Source of the DNA: Lanius collurio
Lineage: Eukaryota; Chordata; Aves; Passeriformes; Laniidae
Reading direction: 5' to 3'
Assembly (NCBI GenBank): GCA_020086605.1
Contig: JACBWW010000071.1
Coordinates: 1,457,221-1,521,220, forward strand
Length of the DNA: 64,000 bases
In this document: piece by piece, positions 1 through 12,900 of the stretch
How positions within the stretch are numbered: position 1 is the stretch's first letter
How the letters are laid out: every line of letters starts with the position of its first letter
The notes under the pieces: generated by a model
What the model was told of the DNA's origin: nothing
Seen by the model: the letters and a program-made list of their open reading frames with translations, nothing else
Databases searched by the model: none
Translations under genes and position numbers: made by a program

Positions 1-1189
1 TTAAGGGTCAGCAGCTCTTCTAGGACCCTGCCCAGCCCTCTCCACCTGCTATGAAATGGAGTTTAAAACAGAAGATATAAAAATCCAGTCGCTTGTCTGG
101 CTTGTATGAGTAAATATATCCTCCAACATAAACGAATAGGTATTTTAAATACAAGCTGAATGTGGCCAAAAGGGATGAAAAACATACAAAAAAATTAAAA
201 TAAGAGCAAATGGCAAAATGGGAAAACTAGCAAATACAGCATTTAAAACAGCTCGTGTGGTGATTGCAGGGCTTGAAAACCACTTGAATACAGCCAGCAC
301 GTTTATCACCTCTGAAGAAGCAATCTTGTGAAATCCAGTTCTGGTAGGTTTTTAATAGCAGATTGCTGAGTTGTTCAAATATCAGTTCAGTAATTAAAAG
401 TCCAGTTGTTCTATATAGGAGCAGATTAAGAGCATTTCCGTACTTGCTGCTTTGTTTCTAAAGCCAGAAGAATGACAACACCATCAAAACCAGGTGCTAT
501 TGCAACAACCTTCCTAGATTTCACTTGGACTTAAAAATTTATATCTGTTTATGTTAATAGCATGTTAATAATTTCTCAGTTTTGCTAAAGACACATAAAA
601 TTTATATGTGATTTCCCAACACACAAGAACGTGTGGAAGTGGTCCCAAGCCTGAAATTCTGTCTAATTGCCTTTGCGGCTGAGTTCATCCTTCTTACTCA
701 GGTCCTATAACTAATTTATTACGTGTCTTGTGTCTGAGCTTGTCAGCACTTTAATTATATCCTAGAGAACAGCCTCATCTGTCCCAGCAAACCACTGCTG
801 TCTGTGCTGCTGCTGTTGGGACATGGAACACTTGTAGCTTTACAGTACAAAACCAACAAGGCCAGGGGAAAGGGGCTGGGGCTGGGCTGCAGCCTCCGGT
901 GAGCCAGGGCTGTGCCACCCAAGGGAGCAGGAGCTCCGAACCCTGCAGCAGCCCGGGATAACCATGGGATAACCATGAACCTTCAGCTCAGGCACTGCCT
1001 CAGCCAGCCAGGAAAATTCATCCCTGGCCACCACCCTGAGCACTGTAGTCAACGTGTTTAAAACATTTGGGCTCACCAGAACTTGTGCAGTGAGGCAGAA
1101 AGAAAGGCTCAAGAGGGACTCTGCAAGAGCCTGCAGTGACAGGACAATGGTGATTGGCTTTGAGCTGCCAGAGCATGGATTTAGATGGG
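1..1189. other. Intergenic, nothing recognised
   Basis: AT-rich DNA with no repeat family or coding similarity seen. Confidence 0.6.
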
Positions 1190-1404
1190 ATACTGGACAG
1201 GAATTGTTCCCTGGGAGGGTGGGGACACCCTGGCACAGGGTGCCCAGAGAAGCTGTGGCTGCCCCTGGATCCCTGGCAGTGCCCAAGGCCAGGTTGGACG
1301 AGACTTAGAGCAACCTGGGAGAATGGAAGGTGTCCCTGCCCATGGCAGGAAGTGGGATGAGATGAGCTTTAAGCTCCCTTCCATCCCAAACTATTCCATG
1401 ATAG
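1190..1404 (+). mobile_element. CR1 LINE 3' end, 5'-truncated, plus orientation
   Basis: Contains the CR1 3' tail signature in order: CTGGCACAGGGTGCCCAGAG, AGAAGCTGTGGCTGCCCC, GGCCAGGTTGGACGAG, GGTGTCCCTGCCCATGGCAG and ATGAGCTTTAAGCTCCCTTC. It ends near CTATTCCATGATAG, a remnant of the ATTCTATG tail. Bird-type CR1, moderately diverged. Confidence 0.88.
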
Positions 1405-4400
1405 TTTGTGTCTGGCATATTCCTTTAAGTGTCTTTGCCTGACCTTTTAGTATCAGACAGTTATATTTCAGCCACACCTTAGATTTGATCACTGTAGCTT
1501 GTATTTGCTCAAAGCTTTTAATTTAGGTCCAAAACAAAGGGCAGCTTTGGGATCTGGAGAATCAGTACAAGGCAACTTCATTTGAACAAAGTTAAATTTT
1601 CAGTGTCTTCAACAGCACAGTTTAAATCATAAATGCCATTTTGAAGTATTATTCTTGTTTGTTTTGTTTTAGCTTTTCAGCAGTAAATATTTTACTTCAC
1701 TTTTGACAGTTTTGTACTAGATGTAGAGATAGGGTCAATTTGTTCAGTACAGTTCCGTTTATATTAGACAGAGTAGAGCACTCAGTCCAGGGCAACACTA
1801 CTTAAATTATTGCTAAATATATTATCTCCCACTCACCCTGTCTTTTAAGCATTTAGTAATTTAGTTCCTAACAGTGTCATGTCACTGCTGCTATAGAGCT
1901 GTCCATTTTCAGGATAAACAGACCCACACTTCGCTCAAAGAGCTGCACACGCACATTTTCTTTCCCCTCTCTTCCATGGAAGCACTGAGAGTGTAGAGAG
2001 GATCAGTACATTTGGGTTTGGATGATGGAACCTACTGGGAAAAAAGGAAGCGGGCATTCCTCCTTCATGTGGAATTCTCCAGGCAGGCACACGCATGCAG
2101 GAACAGACCCAAGGATGTGTGCTTTGTCACAGAAACGTCTGTACACACAGCAGCACTGCAACTTTGAACAGCTCTCACAGCCTGAGAGTGGCTTAGAGAG
2201 AGCAGTTCTGGAGAGCTCAGTGTCTATGCCAATAAAGCCACTGGTTGAGCTGGTCTTTTTAATGCTTTGTGTGCCTTGGAACACACTTTCACTGCATGCA
2301 GGAGTGTACCTTTGAAGGCAGCAAAGCTTTTGGATTGGCACAGTTTCAGTGCTGGGTGAATTGTAACATCCTGGAAAATCCCTTTTAAATGCCAGACTAG
2401 CACTTGGATCATATCCAAGCATTTGCAGCAGGCACAGCACAACAGCTTTTGGAATGTAGCAGACACTTAAAACAGTACAGACACATTCAGTAAAGCTAAG
2501 AGCACTTGAAGTTGAGCAGCACAAAATAACCCAGGACACTGGATTAACTGGAATAAGATTCCTGTGGGGAAATGACGTGCTTGCTGCTGTGTGAACAGGG
2601 GAGGGGGAGAGTGCCAAGGAAGCTGAGCCTCAGGTTCATGATAAACACACTTACAGCAAAATCAGTTCTTCCACGGTGGCTGAACAGGGATTTCTAGGAA
2701 GACTCCTTAACTAGCAGACATTCCAGCTGTTTGCAGGGACTAATGCCCCAAGAATCCCAAGTGCTAATTGATAGTGAGAGCAGATCTCCTGCCCTCCTTT
2801 CTGGCTGCTGTCAGATGACTGCTCACAGAGGCACTGCTTCAGCTTCAGGCTGCCAGCTGGTAGGAAACTTTGGGATGATCCTCTGCCATCAGGCATGGCC
2901 TGAGCAGGCACTCCTACAGCTATGAATTCATTTGGGATCTTCCCCAAAATCAATAAGCCTGTAGCTAAACCTACAGCTGCAGATCTGCAGACCCCTAAAC
3001 CACAGCTGGCTGGCTGTAAGCAGCTATAAAACTTCAAGCCCAAGTCCCTCAATTACTTTCCTGAAGTTAGCCTATTTACAGAAATTGAAATTAAAATTAA
3101 TCCTATTTTATGTTATATTTCTGGGTTCTGCAAATCAATGGTCAAATTGTGGGCAACGCAAAGCAAGCTCAGTTTTTAGTTATATGCTTTCTAGAAGCCT
3201 TTGCCTAAGGAATGCCTCACCCTTGCTGTTATACGCTGTGTTAAGCCATTGCTAGCTGCCCCAGTGCTTTAAAGGGATACTGCCTGGTGCACTTGGGCAA
3301 CACAGGCAGGTTTTACTGGTGTCTTGCATGCAGTTTTATAATTATTTCTGAAACTGGGTGTTGGAAGAACTCTTTCTAAGAGCTAATATATGGGCCTGTA
3401 ACAAGTAGTGAGTCTGACGTTAAGGGACTGTGCAGCCACACTCATTGCAGAGCCAGTTCAGGGATAAGAATGGCTGCTCTGGTTTCAGACCCCTTCCTGA
3501 CATTCTGACGTCCCCTCTATTTAATTTTGTTTCATCTTGCAAAGATAACATCTGCAGTATCTATGTCCTTTTCTTTCCACAGCCTACTCCCCAGTGGATA
3601 CAATACTATTTTTAGGCACGTGCCAATCACTTCTCATGGGTTCCTTTTGTGACCTTTTGGACATTACAGATGGCTTTCTAAGTGATTAGGAGGAAAACTT
3701 GTGTTTATTCTCGTCTTTGATTAGGCTGAGAAATGCTACCAAAGCCTAGAAATATTTTGGAGAATTTGCTTCTCCAGATCATAGATTTTTGGTGATCTGA
3801 GCCCTTCCCATGCTTACAACTTTAGTACAGCTATAGGGGCACTGCTGCTGCTGCTTACCTGAGATACTGCCAAAAAGCCAGACTGCTTTAAACCAGAGTG
3901 CACAAACTAAAGGAAATGAGGAAGCCACGAACTCTTCTGTGTTTTGAATTTTGAGAGCTTTGTTTAATACTTTTTCACAAGTAGTAGATCACTAGTTACG
4001 AAGCCTCAGTGGTTTGTGATATTGGTACACAAACTCATTTTAAAAACATATCTTTCATCATCTGTGATAAAGTAATCCAAGAATAACGCTACAGAAAAAA
4101 TGAAAGGACACTTCTGTGGTCCCAGAAGATTTACACAAGCTGTCTATGGAAACTCAAGTATGATGCTGGATTGTATTTAATGAAGTGTTAACTGATTTGG
4201 GGTTGTCTCTGATGCAACTCTCATGGCCCTAAGAGGCTTAAATTCCAGTGTTTCTGCAACATGTAAGGGAAAAAGAAAGCAAGTGTGGATGAGCAACTGA
4301 TGACAAATTGAGCAATGTAAATAATTTTTTAACTGTGTTATAAAGAAATGAAAGTTCAGAATCATCATCTCAGCAGGAACAAATCTGGTTTTCCCCAGCT

Positions 4401-7400
4401 TCTGGGAAAGGTTGGTTTCCTATACAATTCCAGAACGGCCCTACACCCTGGGACAGAGATGCTGTGCTCCCATAAAGGAGATGACCAATGGCCAAGGCAT
4501 AACATAAAATGTCCTGAATATGAGGAAAAGACCTTGAGCTGGGAAATCAACCTAACGAGGCAGGGCCATGCTGTGTTGGTAGGAAAACAGCTGCTTTTTA
4601 TGCACAAGGCAGGAAATGAAGGCCACAAATGCCCATGTTTAACCTCCATTTGCTGTAATACATCCCTTTGCCCATTCGCAACTTAAATTTCTGTGGCATT
4701 TATGGCTACACAGGTGCCAAAAGCTCTGGCAGTGTAAAAGAGAGAGCAGGCAGAGCAATAGTACTGTAATATATGGGTTGAATAAGAGACAAATGCCAGG
4801 CTTATGGGAAATCTGAGGTCACAGAATACTAAAATAAACATTTGATGTGGCAGTACACCTGTTCTCTCTCCCTCTGGCCCAGGTACAATGTTCCAGAGTG
4901 TCCCAGCTGTTCTGCTACAGCTTCTGCTCATTGGGAGGACATTTTTTGAATTAAATACTTACACAGACTGCTCAATATTTCCTTAGAGGAAATGGGAACC
5001 TTGAAGTCCACCAGCATGTTACAAAGAAAATGCCTTATTTTGGTCTGCACATAGAACTTGACAAGTTGCCAAATGAAAATTCATCTACTGTAATAATGAT
5101 TGTCCCAGTGATTTACTTATCTTTGCATGGACATTACAAGCTCCATAGATTTTATCCACAAATTTTGAAAGCTTATGGTCTATTTTTTTCAGGTCATTAA
5201 TAAATTTAGGATGTCAGCCTCAACAGCAAACCCTGGAATACTTAATTATTACTTTTGTTTCCCTGCAAGGTGCAGCTGTTTTTAATAACTATTTTCCTTG
5301 ATGCTGCAATTTGTGATGAAACCACCCAATTAACCTTCTGTTCCAAATGCTATCATATAGGTGTTATCTTTGTGTCAAAACAGTGGATGTTCCAGACAAT
5401 GTGTAAATTCATATTATAGAGTCCTCCTCAGTGTTTGTTGAGGGTTTGGCTCCAAGAGGTCTTCTGAAGATGTACTCACAAAAAAAAAATACTTTTGGTT
5501 AAACTTGGCAATCATTTAAGAAAAAGAAAACCCTGATATACTGGAAGTTTTATCTAGGAGAGCAGTGGGAAATTTTCTGTGGAAAATAATATATTGAGTG
5601 GTCTGCTGTAGCATTCTTACCTCAGAGAGTCTTCAGGGCTGTGGTTAGAAAAGGGATGTTTGCAATTGCTTATGTGACATGAAAACTCAAACAACTCTTG
5701 GGGCTGCTGGACATTCCCTCCAAAACCTGTGAGGGAGCCCTGAACTGAGTGTTGCAGGGGTCAGCCCCTGCTGCCAAGTCAGAACTATGTCCATGGAAGG
5801 GACAATGTCCCAGACTGGCCACCTCTCTTGGGCTTACGCCATTGTGCAGCCAGTTGACAAAATTACATTATGGGGCTTGGGACTGAAATTGGAAGCCTCT
5901 ACTTTTGAGTTAAGATTAAAAAAAAAGCCTCCTCCTTTCTCTTCTAAAGAGGATTTTTAGGTCTTGACTAGCATATACAAACAAAAGCTGATTGATGAGA
6001 ATATTCATTCTCTGCTGCTTGTTATGTTTACTAAGCACTTGGGAATCAGAGAAAAATGTAAACCAAAACCAATTCCTAATATTTCACGTGTGAGAGGAAA
6101 ATTCTTTCTGTAAAATACTCTGATATTCCTATAAAAATGTTGCATCTGGAAAATAACAGCAGCTCTTTGGGAAGGGGATTTGCTGTTGAGCTGACTGACT
6201 TCCCAAAGCTTTCCTCAGAATTCATGATTCTTATCTGCAATCCCTTAGTCAGAACCTGGAGATGCTCTGACAACTCATTCTATGTCCAGCACAGCACGAG
6301 GGGGACATCCCCGAGGTGCATCACGGAGCACCCTGGGGCTGCTGATGGCAGAGGTCAGCATGAGCTGACACACAGCACTTCCCTTCTCTTTACTCACATC
6401 ACTAAGGAAAGGATTCCCACTGGGGAGCTCTTGATACCATGAAGACATAATTAAAAGGTCTATTTTTATAACCAAAAAATTCAATTCATTTCTTTTAAGC
6501 TCCATCATCCCAAGCTGCCAATGCTTCTCCATGTACAGGTGCTCTATAAGCACCCACTCACACAGAGGAGCAGCACCTAAGGTAGTTTTTGTGATGGACA
6601 GTGTTAACTGTCTCAGCAATGGGATGAAATTAAAACATTTATGCCAAAAACTGTGTCATTCTCAAAGATGCAATCCTGTTTACTCTGACTGCACTGGCAG
6701 CCAAGCTCTGACTGCCCCAGATGGAGCAGATTAATTCTGATGCATTGCTTCTCTCTGAATGTCATCCACTGATTGTGGCTCTGTAGCTCAAAAACTTCCC
6801 TTCTAACCCCACGAAGTGTCAGAAATCATGGTATTAAATCTCATTCTACATTTGAGATTGGTGATCGCTTAAAGAGTAGGCTTGTATTTATTACAAGGTC
6901 AAAGTGAATCATGAAACAACACACTAAGGCTGTCTATGCCGTCTCCAATCAGGTGTCATGGGGGGGAAGTGTCTCCCAGAAGAGAAGAGCAAACCGAGTG
7001 CAGGGAAGGCAGAGCTGGAAAGACCCCTGCAAAACACGCATTTCCATTTTCCCTTCAGAGGCCTCCCATCTGGAACAGCACGGGAAGAGGAGCAGCTCCT
7101 ATTGTCTGTGGCCCATGGCTGGCAGCAGTGTGCCATCTGCTGATCCACGCAGCTGGGCTGGAGCCTGGAAGGGAAGCAGCCATCCATCTCTGCCCGCAGC
7201 CTGCTCTGATTCCAGCACTGCTGCAGAGAGGGAAATGCAGATCTGCTCGGCTCTGCCACACTCCAGCTGGAGCCAAAGCCAAAACCACGGGATACCGAAG
7301 CACAGCTGACCATTGCATCCCTTTCTTGGATCGCTGTCAAAAAGCTCTCTTAACTCCCCAGAATTAAGCTTGAATCATGGCAAAGAAAAAAACAGACGGT

Positions 7401-9852
7401 TTGCCCTTAAGTAGGTTCCTGCAACCAACAGCAAATGGTTCGTGATACAGGCCAGCAAACTGGTGCCCGAGGGCTGCCCAAGGAGCTCCCAGTCCAGCCC
7501 AGTTAACCCCTTCCTCCCGAGCAGGCAGCCCCTTCATTTGTGCTGGGCAATCGCTCCCCTCCCTCTGGCAGAGCCAGCATTCTTCCAGGAATTCCGCCGA
7601 GTACTGGGGAAGCGTGGGGCAGCTCCACTCGCTGCGTGTGGCCAGCTGTACAATTCCATTATGCAAATGACAATGCTGATAATTAAAAGTGTTTATCAAG
7701 TAACCACAGAGGAACGGGGCTCTCATCCATGACCAAGCTGCACTCCTTGCCATGGTGGGACTATTTAATGTGCCTATCTGTTATCTTTGCTACAACTGCC
7801 TCAGGAGTTATCCAAGACACTGGCACACAGTCATTATTTGTGTAGGATATGACTGACCTTCACAGGATATTGACAAAATAAGGTGTCTGACATTTGTGAT
7901 TTGGCATTTAACACCTGGAAATTAGCTCTGAAAATTCAACGTATTTTCCCCTCCTTTTCTAAAAAAAATTAATTCTTGAAATATGAGAAATTCAGCTAGA
8001 AAAACAGAAGAGAAAATCTGGCCAGGTCATATGCAAAAAAGAAGCTTCTATGGGGCCTATTGTAATGTTGGTGTTTTCTCAGATCTTTTCAAGAGAAAAA
8101 ACCCTAAAACTCCACAAAAGAATCAGAGATCATCCACTAGCAATATAAAGTTTAAAAAGGAGGAAGAATTGAATGAAAGAGAACTCTGAAATGGATTGAT
8201 TTTCAGATGGGAATATATCACACCACAGATTTTTCACTCACAACCACTGCTATAAATGGACTTCAAGGGCAAAATGATGTGGAATTCATTTGAAAGTAAC
8301 AACTGGAGAAAAAAACAAAAAGGGAAGTGAGTTCAGAAATTTTAGAGCAAAGAAACCAAAGCAGGTCACCAAGCAGAGGAGTCCTGAGAGAGAGAGACCA
8401 GCTGGGGTCAGCCTGGACAACTTTGTGTCCTGACCAGTGTCACCATTCCTTCCTCCAACCCAGTGACTTAAACCTCACACTGGAGTGCCCCAGGCACCTG
8501 CAGAAGGAGGGGATGTTTTACTCTGCATAACTATGAAGAACTAATTCCCATTTCTTTGATTAGCCTCGAGGTTCCAGCTGGGATTCAACCAGCTGTTTCC
8601 TGAGAGTTAAGACTGTAACACTTGAAGTGACTGTCAAGCACACCAAAAGGCTTGAAGAGTGTACAACTTATTATTTGTGACTTGGACTGCCAAAATTATT
8701 TCCTCAAAAATGTCAAAACTAATTAATAATTTGACAAAACCAAAACAAATGTAATCTTTTGATGGCCCTGATAAGACTTTTCAAGACCATTTTCTAGATA
8801 TCCTGTGTCCCAGCTGCTAGCTCTGAAAAAGTAAGAAAGTTCTAGAAATTCTTTTTATTGCAATGAAAACATTTCACTCCTTTCTTGCTAAAATATGATA
8901 CACTACTTCCTATATTCATTCCAAATTTTTAGGATCTAAGAACGGTGACATCAGCATAACAACAGTTCTGCAGTTCTGAAGGGAAGACAAAATGGCACAA
9001 CTATTTGTTAAAAGTTACTAAATTTACTGACAGCACTGTATGACCTTGATATGTGATGTCTAAACTTGACATGGGTTCACACGGCTGGCAAAACACCCCT
9101 GATTATTCTTTACAGACACACCATGACTCTGAAATTTGATCCCAGGCAACCCTGAACTTTTGTATGATTCTCTGTTCCATGGGGATCTTGGAGAGCTTCA
9201 CTGGATAATACTACAAGGGCTGGAATTCCTCAAGTATAAGCAAGGTGGGAGAAAATGCAATTTTCATACACATACAAAGATCCTTCACTATTGCTGACAG
9301 TTTTTAATTGCCACCTGTGTTATTTTTTCCCTCCCACTGGAAAACATGGTCCTCAACAGAATTCAGACAGAATTTATTGTATAATATTTTGAGAGGAGAA
9401 AGAGAAAAGGTGACAGAAAATGTTGCAGTCACTTGCAACTGATAAAATGTGTCTTGCTGGCAGCTTCATTTGAAGAAAAAATATAATCTCCAGTAAAAGG
9501 TGATTTATCACAATGACACGTCTCAACACCAAGCTCAGCAAGAGCCACTTAATACACACACAAAAATGAGAATGAGAGGCATAACACAAAAGAGCATAAA
9601 GCCCTTGCATTTCTGATACCTTCAGAAATGACAGTCCCCTTCTCCTCCACTCCCCATATAAAGGCAGCTTTCTCACCAGGCTTCCAATCCAACCCTCTCA
9701 TATATCATCTACTGATCTGAGTTGTTTTCATTGAAAGGGACTTATTTTTGTTCTTGTTTTTTATTAGGTTAAAAAAATCTGCATCACACAAGAATTTTAA
9801 GGAAAAAAAACCCAAATATTTTCAAGGTTTCGGTTTTTAATTACATTGAAAT
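1405..9852. other. Gene-poor intergenic DNA
   Basis: No recognised exon. The longest open frame (204 codons, 2003-2617 minus) has no recognisable domain. A possible conserved noncoding patch lies near 7640-7720. Confidence 0.55.
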
Positions 9853-9972
9853 GGTGACCCTGAGATTAGCTCTGCTGGTTAGAGAGCAAGGTGTAATGAC
9901 ACCAGGGACAGGGGTTTGGTCCCTGTGTGGGCCATTCCCTTCCAACTCAGAATATTCTGTCATTCTGTCAAA
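9853..9972 (+). mobile_element. tRNA-Ile-derived SINE of TguSINE1 type with CR1-like tail
   Basis: The 5' part aligns by eye to tRNA-Ile: TTAGCTCTGCTGGTTAGAG matches the D arm and A box (9866-9878) and GGTTTGGTCCC matches the B box (9913-9923). Next comes GGGCCATTCCCTTCCAACTC, then AGAATATTCTGTCATTCTG, i.e. a CR1-like end with the tail repeat. This organisation is that of TguSINE1, known from songbirds, and it is the best taxonomic marker in the window. The anticodon region is degraded, so it is not a functional tRNA. Confidence 0.85.
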
Positions 9973-12900
9973 CATCTGGATACCATTTTTCCCCCTGAGA
10001 AATTCTCTTAAATCAAAAGTTACTTTTTCATTTCATCAAAAAGCTATTTTTCTGGGGGAAAAAGGATAGAAAGCCTTTGGCTAGACATTTTTTCTTAAAC
10101 CAAACGAATTAGGAAGTCTTTACAAATGGGCTGGCTAACACTGCATTTGTCATGAGAGCAGTAACAGAATTCGGTCTCTTCTGAGAACACAAACTTTGCT
10201 CTCCTGCACAACAGCCAATTTTCCTGAGCTGTGAGCAGAGGAGGAGCAGAGCCAGCTGAAGGGCTCTGCCAGGGCACAGGGCTCTGCTCTCCCTGGCACA
10301 CTGCAGGTCACGCCAGCCCTGTCCAAGGGCAGAGAACCAGGAATTACTGACTTTGCCCCTCCTCAGCACCTCGAGCACAGAGAGCACAGCCCTTCTTTAT
10401 GACAATGCCTGGGCTCACAGTGCTCACAAAAGGTGTCATTCCTGGTTCAGAGGGCAGCACAACTAATGCCATACAGACCTCCCGATTCTGTGACCTGCTC
10501 AGTCACAGACAGGACCATTGGAGGGCTAAAATGGACTACAAGTGTGAAATGAAAACACAGCCACAGCTCCTTTCCCCTCTCTGCAGGAATACATTGCAAT
10601 ATTTTTCAATGCAAGATGAAAACTGGCCAGGTGACAACTCTGATTTAAGTCATCAGGTGGTGTAAAGGCTTCTTAAGAAGAAAAAAAAGTGGAGAAAAAC
10701 CACAGGTGCAGCACTTAAAAGATCAGCATCTTGCCAGCTACAGAATTCCATAGTATCCAAATATCTGCTAAAGAATGGCTCCATTCACTCACCTGCAGCA
10801 CAGCCCTTCCAATACTTACTCAGTCTGGGGCCCTGGGCAAAATCCTACAAAGGGACACAGTTCTATTTGACATTGGCAGCTGGGGGTATGTGTGTATCTT
10901 GCTTTGAAATTAGCTCAGGTATGGTTTAAACAGTAGAAATAAGGGATATCAAGGAATTTCAGAAAGCCTGAGGATGCAGTTCCCTTCAGTGTTCATATTT
11001 AAAGATGTTATATTCAAAAGCATTTCCTAAAAAATAATTCCTCAATAGGCATAAACTCGATTACAAGTTGCATTGGGATAAAATTACAGTAATATAATTA
11101 CTTTAAAAGTTCTCAATTTAAATCACCAAAAAGAGAAATTTAAGCAGCTTGCCTCCAGATTTTCACTTCTGTCCAAAAAAGCTGGGGAAAGAACTAAAAT
11201 AGCAGCAAAGCTATTCCGTGAACACTGTCTACTACTGTAGTACAAAACAACAGAACCAGCAATAAGCAATCAGAGCAGCAGAGTTTGTGGGAACAAGTAA
11301 CACAATGCCCATATGAAACACGGAAATCAGTGAAGTGTCTGGAAATGTTGTCATTTCTTTTAATATAGAAATACAAATTTGCTTCTTCAATTGAATCATA
11401 AGTGACCAATAGAAAGATAAAGATCAATGAAGACCCTCATGGTAAGCAACTGCAAATTACTGCAGCTGTATCTTTGCTGCCTTGTATACAAAATACCCAA
11501 AGAATTGCCCAACAGATGCAAAAATAAACAAACCAACAAATGATGAAACTGCTCCCTGGCTGGGCTTTGTCTGCCAAATCTCTGCCTGGAGAGGACTTTT
11601 ATGTTCATGTAATGAACCCTCAAAATTATGGACTTACAAAGGAAACAGCTGCTTAGCCATAATGGTAATTACCCTGGTCAGACTGAGAGCACCCAGCCTT
11701 GAGGCTGCAGCTCAGGGCACCCGGCTGGCACAACACAGGACAAAGAGCTGGGACTGAGCTGGTGCCACTGCCTGAGCTGACTCATCTGTGGGGTTTGTCA
11801 CAGGCTCAGGAGCAGGACCAGGCCACTGAGCCTGGCTGGCTGTGACAGGCCCTCCCAGGAAGGACTAAAGGCTGAGTGTGTTTGATGCAGGCCATGGGGC
11901 ACCATCAGAACGTGGAATATCAAAGGTGACCCATTGGGGCTCACACATCCTATACAGTTTGTGGCAGCTTTTAGCCCACACTGAGAGGGAGTGGGGACCA
12001 AGCCCTTCTCCGACTGCCCTCTGAAGGTGACCCCAAAACCCACACTGAGACACCATCTTGGGCTCCAAAAGCAGAGGTACTCCCCAGCACCTGCAGTATT
12101 ACAGCTGAAATTATCATTACTGCACTTCTGTCATCCCAACAGCCTGTGGACCTTCAAGCACCTCTGGGTGCACTGCTGTGGGTCTCACTGGTGAGCCTCG
12201 TTGTCCTCCACAGAAGGTGGCCCTGGCCCATCTGCTTCTGTAGCACCAGCTGTGTTTGAAGGGAGAGCAGACTGGGTGCTATCCTAAGTACAGTAAATTC
12301 CTCTACAACAAACATTAGAGTTGGGGCAAACCCTGATAAAAAATAGTCAAGTGTCTTTCTCATGGTCATTTGGCAACCTGGGAGCGGTCAAGCCTAGAAA
12401 GCAGGAATCTTGATTCTCAGTTTCCTATTCCAGCTAGTAAAAAAACCCCACTGCTTCCCACAAGTGCTATTTCCCTTATTTCTCTTGATTGCCTGTGAAT
12501 AGTCACAAATACAACACTCCCTAAATTCTTCTACCTGTATTATCCAGCAGATGGAATCTGAGATTCCCATTACCACAGATCCTGCCCTGAATGGTGGAGG
12601 CACCAAACTGAACCAGACAAGTGCTCTGACTTGTACAGAGCTTATCATTTTGGTACAGATTTACCTGAGATAAAACCATCAAGTATTTATTCAGCAGCTG
12701 ACAAAGGGGACCACTTGCTAACATCATCTGTCCTGTAATTCCATACTGGCACAGCAATTTTTGGCTCAGAATCCACAGTGCTAACTGCACAGCACCACCT
12801 TGGAAATGCAGAAATGTTCACACATAGACTGCTCCCTCCAGCTAAAAGAGCACTCAGGCTGTAGGAGTTGCTCCAGGACTGCCATGCACAATAGGGTGCC

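Noticed and set aside
2003..2617. 204-codon minus-strand open frame
   Set aside because: No recognisable domain, no splice or promoter context and high Cys/Ser content typical of chance translation; no family match by eye.
9853..9930. A functional tRNA-Ile gene
   Set aside because: A and B boxes are present, but the anticodon arm and acceptor pairing are degraded and a CR1-like tail follows directly, so it is a SINE.
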